From assembly GCF_000238275.3 (NCBI RefSeq), contig NZ_AHCF03000003.1, positions 124,001-188,000 of the forward strand: a DNA stretch of 64,000 bases. The letters are read 5' to 3'. Below, one piece after another: positions 57,560 through 64,000 of this stretch. The notes under the pieces are model-generated. The model was not told the DNA's origin, did not search any database, and saw only the letters and a program-made list of their open reading frames with translations. Source of the stretch: Pseudoalteromonas undina. Its GTDB lineage: Bacteria; Pseudomonadota; Gammaproteobacteria; Enterobacterales; Alteromonadaceae. Position numbers and translations under genes: made by a program. The first letter of the stretch is position 1, and the number at the start of each line of letters is the position of its first letter.

Positions 57560-58471
57560 AAAACCGTCTATTTCTTTGCTCAAGCGTGCATGTTGCTGCG
57601 GCGCGTCGCGCAATCCAAACAGCTGGCGCTGGCGGTAATCAAACTTTGCATTACGGTTAACCCAACGCTGACGGTTTTTAAGGTTCATTAAAATATCGTT
57701 ACTGTCTGTAGCAAAATAAATATCCAACAAAGCAGGGGTGACCAAGGATGTTATTTGGCTTAACTTGGCATTGCGTTTTGTATTAGGAAGGTAACTACTC
57801 AAACTAATGAAGGCGTTTATTTTTAAGTCTGCAAATTCAGCGTAGTGCTCCAACAACACCCCAGAACTGGTGCCTTGTGCAATAACAACAATATTGTCAG
57901 ACTCCATTGCTGCCTGCTGATACAAGGCTTCGTAGCGAGCGAGCAGCTTTAACTTGTAGTTATCCACGACCTCGGTATTTACTTGCTCAACATAGTCGGC
58001 ATGATGAGGCTGTTTTTGTGTGCTGGTGTCAGGCTCAGTATTTGCGTTGGCTGTTTCATTATTTGTGCCCACAGAATCATTAATCGTTTTTGCTGTGTCA
58101 TCTTGGGCTGCTTGCCAATCTACATCAGGAACTGTCATCGCATAAGAAGTGTACCCATGATTATTCAGCTCTTTACGCAAAAAGTTCATGCCGGAATTGT
58201 TTGTGGGCGTTGATTGCCAGTCAGGAATGAGTATGACTACCCCTCTAAAGTCGGCGCTCATATATTCACTGTATAAAGTTAAAAACTCAGTATCACCAAC
58301 TAAAATAGACTTTACTTCATCACTTTGGGCTAGGCGAGAGATATCCGCATCAATATTTTTTGAAAAGGGAGGAGGAGCGATATACTCAGCACTAAGCACT
58401 TGAAAACTGATTAATGCACAGCCAAGCGAAAGAGTAGTAATAATGACTTTAAACATCTGCGTAATAAACAT
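57542..58471 (-). CDS. DUF3530 family periplasmic protein, alpha/beta-hydrolase-like
   Basis: 309 residues with a probable signal peptide (to about ALISFQVLSAE). FRGVVILIPDWQSTPTNNSG, YTSYAMTVPD and IVVIAQGTSSGVLLEHYAE follow the hydrolase-fold order of DUF3530. The nucleophile elbow reads AQGTSSG, with Gly-Thr where Gly-x-Ser-x-Gly is expected shifted by one, so activity is unsure. A low-complexity Thr/Asn/Asp-rich insert lies at about 125-155. It lies between convergent djlA and rluA. Function unknown; the family call is from memory. Confidence 0.75.
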   Translation of the reverse strand: MFITQMFKVIITTLSLGCALISFQVLSAEYIAPPPFSKNIDADISRLAQSDEVKSILVGDTEFLTLYSEYMSADFRGVVILIPDWQSTPTNNSGMNFLRKELNNHGYTSYAMTVPDVDWQAAQDDTAKTINDSVGTNNETANANTEPDTSTQKQPHHADYVEQVNTEVVDNYKLKLLARYEALYQQAAMESDNIVVIAQGTSSGVLLEHYAEFADLKINAFISLSSYLPNTKRNAKLSQITSLVTPALLDIYFATDSNDILMNLKNRQRWVNRNAKFDYRQRQLFGLRDAPQQHARLSKEIDGFLRRLF

Positions 58472-58563
58472 AATAAGCTTTTAATTTAAATCTTATTTAT
58501 GTATCGGCGTAGCACTCTTAAAGTTTAGCTATTTACTGCAAATAACTAAAAGATTAATCCGTA

Positions 58564-59217
58564 TTAAAAGTCGGGTTCAGCTTCAAAAGTAAGTACTTGC
58601 TCCGTTACAGGGTGTTTGAGTTGTAGCATTTGTGCATGCAGCTGTAGGCGAGGAGCCGCAGCAAGTGCGTCTTTGTGGGCATATAAACGATCGCCTAAAA
58701 TAGGGTGGCCTAAGCTTAGCATATGTACTCGCAGCTGGTGGGAACGCCCTGTAATCGGAGTAAGCTCTACACGGGTTGCCTGTGCTTCACGTTCAAGCAC
58801 TTTAAAATGCGTGAGTGAAGGTTTGCCATTGTCGTGATCAACCATTTGCTTAGGACGGTTCGGCCAATCACAAATAAGCGGTAAATCAACGGAGCCGGTT
58901 TCACTTTCAAGTTGCCCATAAACTCGCGCAATGTAACGCTTTGCCGTTTCACGCTCTTGAAATTGCATACTTAAATGGCGGTGAGCGGCTTTGTTCATTG
59001 CCAAGCAAAGTATCCCTGAGGTAGCCATATCTAAACGGTGAACAATTTTAGCCGTAGGAAAAACACGGTTGACGCGATTAATTAAGCTATCGGCATGTTT
59101 TGGGTCTTTACCTGGTACGGTGAGTAACTCGCTAGGCTTATTTACAATAAGTAAATCATCGTCTTGAAACAGTATAGTTAAATACGGGCTCATAGGGGGA
59201 TTGTAATTAACTAACAC
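58564..59217 (-). CDS. rluA: Dual-specificity pseudouridine synthase RluA
   Basis: 217-residue enzyme that makes pseudouridine at 23S rRNA position 746 and tRNA position 32. The N terminus VNYNPP and LLIVNKPSELLTVPGK match E. coli RluA; the catalytic Asp is in KIVHRLDMATSGIL (HRLDxxTSG), followed by TGRSHQLRVHMLSLGHPILGD in two family motifs. No S4 domain, as expected for RluA. It lies downstream of rapA as in E. coli. Confidence 0.95.
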   Translation of the reverse strand: MLVNYNPPMSPYLTILFQDDDLLIVNKPSELLTVPGKDPKHADSLINRVNRVFPTAKIVHRLDMATSGILCLAMNKAAHRHLSMQFQERETAKRYIARVYGQLESETGSVDLPLICDWPNRPKQMVDHDNGKPSLTHFKVLEREAQATRVELTPITGRSHQLRVHMLSLGHPILGDRLYAHKDALAAAPRLQLHAQMLQLKHPVTEQVLTFEAEPDF

Positions 59218-59276
59218 GGCAGACCTCAGTGATTTTGAAGTGCGCTATTTTAGTGGAGCGAGCGCAAAGGCTCAAG

Positions 59277-59310
59277 TAAAAAGCGCGATATAAATATCGC
59301 GCTTTTTTCA
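59277..59310. terminator. Terminator between rapA and rluA
   Basis: Stem AAGCGCGATAT/ATATCGCGCTT (59281-59291 and 59294-59304) with A-run and T-run flanks. For the minus-strand rapA transcript the T-run comes from 59277-59282. Confidence 0.85.
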
Positions 59311-59371
59311 ATACACACGCTAGTTAATCTTTAACTAACGACTGACAGCTTATAGCTCACAGCAAGATCCC

Positions 59372-62266
59372 TTAGTGCGAAACCACAATTAAACGAATGG
59401 CATCGAGTTTTAACTGCGCTTTTTCAATATGTGCGGTTAGCTCATTGCGCTGTTTATCGTAAAAGGTAATTTCTTCTTGGCGAATATTTGGGTTTATTTG
59501 TTTAAGTGCCTCTAAACGCTGCTGCTCTTCACTCAACGATGTTTGCATTTTAGTTAATGACTCTGCACGAATAACATCCAGCTTTTGTTGAGCCATGTCT
59601 TTTGCTGTGTTGATCATTGGATGAACCGCACTTTGTAATGCACCGGCTAATTTACTTGCTGTTTGGCGACCTACCGCAGATAACTGTTGATTAAAGCCAT
59701 CAAAGCCAACGTTTTCGCCTAAGTTATTACTGCTCTTATCGAGTAAAATACGAATAGGCGTAGGCGGTAAAAAGCGGCCCACTTGCAGTACTTTTGGTGC
59801 CATTGCTTCGGCAACAAAGATTAGCTCAACAAAGAATGTTCCTGGTGGTAACTTTTTGTTTTTAAGTAACGCCACTGACGCACTACCAAAGTCATCATCG
59901 CAAATCATGTCCATAGTGCCTTGCACCATAGGGTGATCCCAACTAATAAAGTGAACATCTTCTTGTGAAAGAGCGGTATCACGGTCAAATGTCACCGTCA
60001 TGCCATCTTCTTTTAAAGCTGGGAATGAGGCATTAAGCATATGCTCAGTGGGTTTTAAAATAATGGTGTTTTCACCTTTATCTTCTTGGCTTACGCCAAA
60101 GGTGTCGAACACATTGATCATGTAACTTGGTAGCTCAAACTGATTATCGAGTTTTTCAATGTCAGCTACAAGTGAATCAGCAGCGCCTTGCCCTGATGAA
60201 TGCAGTTCTAGTAGGCGATCTCGGCCACTTTCCATTTGCTTACGTAATACTGCATTCTTTTGTGCTACTTGCTCAAGCAATGGGTCTAGCTCATCTTCGT
60301 CACAATTATGAGCTGCAATATATTCAAGTAAGTCTTCGCTAAACTCTTTATATAATAACTGCCCTGTGGTTGAAGTGCTTTCAAATGCATCTAGGCCTTC
60401 GTTGTACCAACGTAATAACACTTCCTGAGCCGTATTTTCAAAGTAAGGCACATGAATGTTCACATCTTGTGTTTGTCCTATGCGGTCTAAGCGACCAATA
60501 CGTTGCTCAAGTAAATCTGGGTTGAGCGGTAAATCAAACAACACTAAATGATGTGAGAATTGGAAGTTACGACCTTCTGAACCAATTTCAGAACACAATA
60601 ATATTTGAGCATTATCGTATTCATCGGCAAAGAATGCCGCGGCGCGGTCTCGTTCAATTATCGACATGCCCTCGTGGAAAACCGAGGCTTTAATTGCTTC
60701 GCGTTCACGTAATATTTGCTCAAGGCTGATTGCGGTTTCGGCTTTAGCACAAATGAGTAATACTTTTTCACGTTTGAGAGTTTTTAGCGTTTCGATTAGC
60801 CAATCTACACGGGGGTCAAATAAACCCCAGCTGGCGCTTTCACCTTCAAACTCTTGAAATATTTTTTCAGGGAAAAGTGCACGTTGTGCACTGAGTTCAG
60901 CATTTTGAATGCCGCTCATATTACCTAGTACAGTCATTGCTGTTTTGTACTGCTTAGGTAAAGCCATAGGGTAGGCGTGTAATTTACGACTTGGGTAACC
61001 ATCAATACCACTGCGACTATTTCTAAATAAGATGCGGCCAGTACCGTGACGGTCTAAAAGCATATTTAAAATTTCTTTACGTGCTTCAAGGTCGCCTTGT
61101 TGTGCTGTTTCAAGAATATCGGTGATATCCGTTTCTTTTAATAGCTCAATCAAGGTTGCTTTAGCGTTATCATCTAATGATTGCTCTTGCAGTAGTTGGT
61201 TAGCAGCTTCGGCTACATCTTTGTAGTTTGCTTCTTCTTCTTTAAATACGTCGTAGTCGTAAAAGCGATCTGGGTCGAGCAGTTGTAAGCGTGCAAAGTG
61301 GCTACGATGACCCAGTTGGTCTGGCGTTGCTGTTAATAGAATTAACCCCGGAATGTCTTGGCTTAGCTCAGCCATACGTTGGTATTCGGCACTAGGTTTA
61401 TTGTTGTTAATGCTTAAATGATGGGCTTCATCAATGACTAATAAGTCCCAGTCGGCCAAAGTAGCTTGTTCAAACCAACGTTTTTTCTTAGTTAAAAACT
61501 CAAGACTGGTAAGCACCAGTTGCTCGGTATCAAATACGTTAGGTGAATCAGCAAACGCTTCGTCGCAGCGCTCTTCATCAAAAATAGAAAAACGTAAATT
61601 AAAACGGCGTAGCATTTCTACTAACCATTGGTGCTGCAAGTTCTCAGGTACCACAATGAGCACACGGCTGGCGCGACCAGTAATAATTTGTTGATGTAAA
61701 ATCATGCCAGCTTCGATGGTTTTACCCAAACCTACTTCATCAGAAAGTAATACACGTGGCGCAAAACGTTTACCTACTTCTTGGGCAATATAAAGCTGAT
61801 GCGGAATAAGGTTGGCACGTTGGCCAATTAAACCTTTAATAGGTGACTGTTGGCGTTCAAATTGGTGTAACCAAGTTTGGTAGCGCAAAGTGTATCGATC
61901 AAAGCGGTCTACTTGGCCTGCAAATAAACGGTCTTGTGGTTTATTAAATTTAATAAAATGGTCTAAAAAGGTTTCTTTTAATTGTACTTTTTCACCGTTA
62001 TCAATACGTTCACCGTGATAGCACAGTAATTCGCCTTGTACTTCAATTGACTCAACTTGTAATTCCCACTCCTCAACGCTTCGGATCACATCACCAGGAT
62101 TAAATGCTACGCGGGTTACCGGAGCTTCTGCAGAAGAATAAACACGGTTTTCACCACTGGCAGGAAATAAAATGCTGACCTGGCGGCCATCAATGGCAAC
62201 AACGGTGCCCAATCCTAAATCTGACTCTGTATCACTGATCCAACGCTGACCTAAGGAAAAATTCAT
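59372..62266 (-). CDS. rapA: RNA polymerase-associated ATPase RapA (HepA)
   Basis: 964-residue SWI2/SNF2 ATPase that recycles RNA polymerase after termination. N-terminal Tudor-like domains (about 1-110) start MNFSLGQRWISDTESDLGLG. Helicase motifs: LSDEVGLGKTIEAGMILHQQ (Walker A), LLVIDEAHHL (DEAH), SEIGSEGRNFQFSHHLVLFD and EQRIGRLDRIGQT (motif VI). ATG 62266 is chosen to align with E. coli RapA (968); the frame extends 20 codons upstream. A C-terminal coiled coil follows the RapA-specific region. Confidence 0.97.
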   Translation of the reverse strand: MNFSLGQRWISDTESDLGLGTVVAIDGRQVSILFPASGENRVYSSAEAPVTRVAFNPGDVIRSVEEWELQVESIEVQGELLCYHGERIDNGEKVQLKETFLDHFIKFNKPQDRLFAGQVDRFDRYTLRYQTWLHQFERQQSPIKGLIGQRANLIPHQLYIAQEVGKRFAPRVLLSDEVGLGKTIEAGMILHQQIITGRASRVLIVVPENLQHQWLVEMLRRFNLRFSIFDEERCDEAFADSPNVFDTEQLVLTSLEFLTKKKRWFEQATLADWDLLVIDEAHHLSINNNKPSAEYQRMAELSQDIPGLILLTATPDQLGHRSHFARLQLLDPDRFYDYDVFKEEEANYKDVAEAANQLLQEQSLDDNAKATLIELLKETDITDILETAQQGDLEARKEILNMLLDRHGTGRILFRNSRSGIDGYPSRKLHAYPMALPKQYKTAMTVLGNMSGIQNAELSAQRALFPEKIFQEFEGESASWGLFDPRVDWLIETLKTLKREKVLLICAKAETAISLEQILREREAIKASVFHEGMSIIERDRAAAFFADEYDNAQILLCSEIGSEGRNFQFSHHLVLFDLPLNPDLLEQRIGRLDRIGQTQDVNIHVPYFENTAQEVLLRWYNEGLDAFESTSTTGQLLYKEFSEDLLEYIAAHNCDEDELDPLLEQVAQKNAVLRKQMESGRDRLLELHSSGQGAADSLVADIEKLDNQFELPSYMINVFDTFGVSQEDKGENTIILKPTEHMLNASFPALKEDGMTVTFDRDTALSQEDVHFISWDHPMVQGTMDMICDDDFGSASVALLKNKKLPPGTFFVELIFVAEAMAPKVLQVGRFLPPTPIRILLDKSSNNLGENVGFDGFNQQLSAVGRQTASKLAGALQSAVHPMINTAKDMAQQKLDVIRAESLTKMQTSLSEEQQRLEALKQINPNIRQEEITFYDKQRNELTAHIEKAQLKLDAIRLIVVSH

Positions 62267-62475
62267 GTATGTCTCGTCTATGAAGAAAAAGGCGGCTATG
62301 TTACCTGTTAGATAACACCACTGCAAGGCGCTATTTGCCTGACTTTTAATTAATTTTATAAGTGTGAATTATTCCTATCTATAAGCACTGATTAGTGCGC
62401 CGATTTTGTAGGAAATTCAAACTAAATGATATTTGTCATAAAACAGACTTTTATGACAAATAGACTAAACTCAAA

Positions 62476-62532
62476 TTATACCTAAGTAATTAATCAAGTT
62501 TATTAGTCACACTGATTAGTTTATTGGGTATA
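62476..62532. repeat. Possible short inverted element before the phoH-like gene
   Basis: Ends TATACCTAA and TTGGGTATA resemble the ends of the 55-bp element at 29.06 kb (TATACCCAA/TTAGGTATA). The interior is different. It lies 32 bp upstream of the PIN-PhoH gene. Confidence 0.4.
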
Positions 62533-62564
62533 GCATAAAAATCATAAAACGTAAGGAAAGTGCT

Positions 62565-63956
62565 ATGGAAAAAGCTTCGAACCTTGATAGTAAAATGTAT
62601 GTGCTAGATACCAATGTATTGCTTCATGAACCCCTCGCGTATTTGTCATTTCAAGAACACCAAGTGGTTATTCCAATGACGGTATTGGAAGAGCTTGATC
62701 ACATTAAAGATAGAAAACACGATGTAAGTCGCGATGCCCGAGTGGCCATTCGTGGACTTGATGGAGTGCTCAGCCAGGCCTCTCCCGAGCAAATGTTACA
62801 AGGGGTTGCGCTACCAAGTAATAAACAAGGCGGATTAACGGGAAGCTTACTGATTGTAAATGACCATTTATTTGCCGATTCTATTTCCGGCTTACCGGGC
62901 AATGAAAACGACCACCGCATTATTAATTGCGCGGTGCACTTACAAAATCAGCACAGTGATAAAAAAGTCATACTGGTTACTAAAGATATCAACATGCGCT
63001 TAAAAGCCAAAGGGGCGGGGCTTAAATATGTTGAAGATTACCGTACCGATCAGCTTATTGACGATATCGCCTTACTTACCAGCGGCTATAAAAAAATTAC
63101 TGGTGATTTTTGGCAGCATGTTGGCGAGTGTAACACTGAGCAACACGGGCGTGAAACAGTCCATCATATCCCTAAAGATTTAATCCCAGATGTGTTTTGT
63201 AATGAGTATTTACTTGATGATGGCGATCAGTTTGCCGCTAGAGTCAAATCTTACGATGGTGAGCATATTACCATTAAAGATATTGGAGCAGAGCGACTAA
63301 TGCATCAAAGTGCTTGGGGAATAAAGCCAAAAAATATTTACCAAGCAATGGCACTAGATGCACTGCTCGATACCTCTATTGAACTTGTTATTTTAACCGG
63401 CCCTGCGGGGTGTGGTAAAACCTTACTCGCGCTTGCTTGTGCACTTGAGATGGTGATTGAAAAAGGTGTTTACGATAAAGTGATTGTAACCCGAAACACC
63501 CCTGAAATTGCCGAATCGATTGGCTTTTTACCTGGCACCGAGGAAGAGAAAATGGCGCCTTGGCTGGCTGCCATAACCGATACCTTAGAGGTGCTGCATA
63601 AAGGAGATGAGAACCCTGTTTCAAGCCGTAATTACATTATGGAAAAAGCCAATGTTCAGTTTAAATCGGTAAACTTTATGCGTGGGCGAAGCATTCAAAA
63701 TGCGGTGGTGATTTTAGATGAAAGCCAAAACTTAACGGCTTCTCAGCTCAAAACCATAATTACCCGCTGTGGTGAAGGAACTAAACTTATTTGTACCGGA
63801 AATTTAGCACAAATAGACAGTAATTATTTAACCGCTGTTACCTCAGGGCTTACCTATATTGTGGAGCGATTTAAGCACTTTGAAGGCGGCGCTACTGTTA
63901 ATCTTAATGGTGTAGTAAGAAGTCGACTAGCGTCATTTGCAGAGGAGAATTTATAA
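62565..63956 (+). CDS. PIN domain-PhoH family ATPase (YlaK-like)
   Basis: 463 residues. N-terminal PIN nuclease domain (about 10-150) with acidic residues in YVLDTNVLLHEPL, VLEELDHIKD, NDHRIINCAVHL and TKDINMRLKAKG. C-terminal PhoH ATPase (about 250-455) with Walker A TGPAGCGKTLLALA, Walker B AVVILDESQNLT and TRCGEGTKLICTGN. Such PIN-PhoH (PhoH2/YlaK-type) proteins are proposed RNA helicase-nucleases; the role in this organism is unknown. AAGGAAAGTGCT precedes the ATG. Confidence 0.92.
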   Translation: MEKASNLDSKMYVLDTNVLLHEPLAYLSFQEHQVVIPMTVLEELDHIKDRKHDVSRDARVAIRGLDGVLSQASPEQMLQGVALPSNKQGGLTGSLLIVNDHLFADSISGLPGNENDHRIINCAVHLQNQHSDKKVILVTKDINMRLKAKGAGLKYVEDYRTDQLIDDIALLTSGYKKITGDFWQHVGECNTEQHGRETVHHIPKDLIPDVFCNEYLLDDGDQFAARVKSYDGEHITIKDIGAERLMHQSAWGIKPKNIYQAMALDALLDTSIELVILTGPAGCGKTLLALACALEMVIEKGVYDKVIVTRNTPEIAESIGFLPGTEEEKMAPWLAAITDTLEVLHKGDENPVSSRNYIMEKANVQFKSVNFMRGRSIQNAVVILDESQNLTASQLKTIITRCGEGTKLICTGNLAQIDSNYLTAVTSGLTYIVERFKHFEGGATVNLNGVVRSRLASFAEENL

Positions 63957-63962
63957 GTGTTC

Positions 63963-64000
63963 TTTGGCTCGATAATCTACTATTTTATTATCGAGCCAAA
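63963..64000 (+). terminator. Hairpin after the PIN-PhoH gene
   Basis: Perfect 14-bp inverted repeat TTTGGCTCGATAAT/ATTATCGAGCCAAA (63963-63976 and 63987-64000) ending exactly at the window edge. Probable terminator; the following bases are not visible. Confidence 0.7.

Overview
The window is about 40% G+C and carries a chromosomal backbone typical of a marine gammaproteobacterium of the order Alteromonadales. The gene content, gene order and intergenic repeats fit Pseudoalteromonas best. That genus call is recognition from sequence, not a database result. Nearly all genes are conserved housekeeping genes. There is no prophage, transposase, CRISPR array or rRNA/tRNA gene.

Layout. 1-2.5 kb: envelope-stress locus cpxA (cut by the window edge)-cpxR, divergent from a cpxP/spy-like gene with a CpxR box between them. 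2.5-8.2 kb, minus strand: pilA, pilC, pilD, coaE, pilB, yacG, with pilB displaced from its usual place between pilA and pilC. 8.7-11.2 kb: nadC, divergent from ampD-ampE. 11.7-18.7 kb: pdhR-aceE-aceF-lpdA (pyruvate dehydrogenase) with PdhR operators. 19.1-20.4 kb: tapT, then an unannotated minus-strand CsrB-type RNA with about 25 GGA motifs, its own terminator and an upstream GacA/UvrY-type box. 20.6-25.3 kb: Fur-boxed ferric-iron ABC transporter plus a DyP peroxidase. 25.3-31.3 kb: argR/mdh divergent pair, ispB, rplU-rpmA-obgE, folA and a DUF3718 protein. 31.5-41.6 kb: a chemotaxis receptor, Prx5, a secreted subtilase with two PPC domains, a YhiN-type flavoprotein, a Fic-fold protein with a ruined active site and an S9 peptidase. 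41.9-45.4 kb: slmA, coaBC, radC, rpmB-rpmG. 46-48 kb: a second chemotaxis receptor behind a sigma-28 promoter. 48.3-54.9 kb: lptD-surA-pdxA-rsmA-apaG-apaH. 55-64 kb: amgK-murU-djlA, a DUF3530 protein, rluA, rapA and a PIN-PhoH ATPase.

The most interesting material is non-coding. (1) The CsrB-like RNA at about 19.88-20.35 kb is strongly supported. (2) A family of intergenic elements at five loci (6.2, 9.76, 11.25, 18.83 and 41.7 kb) is built on an exact 7-base period. The words differ from locus to locus (cggggaa, ccgaacc, cccgcag, acctaaa, gctacgg). Two copies (11.3 and 18.9 kb) share a homologous core flanked by G-rich arrays on one side and C-rich arrays on the other. (3) A 166-bp MITE-like element with terminal inverted repeats sits at 45.6 kb, and a 55-bp palindromic element sits before obgE.

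How the genes work together: envelope biogenesis and repair dominate (Cpx, type IV pili, AmpD/AmgK/MurU cell-wall recycling, SurA/LptD outer-membrane assembly). Central carbon metabolism (PDH, Mdh), translation (L21, L27, L28, L33, ObgE, RsmA, RluA, TapT) and cofactor synthesis (NadC, CoaE, CoaBC, PdxA, FolA, IspB) make up most of the rest.
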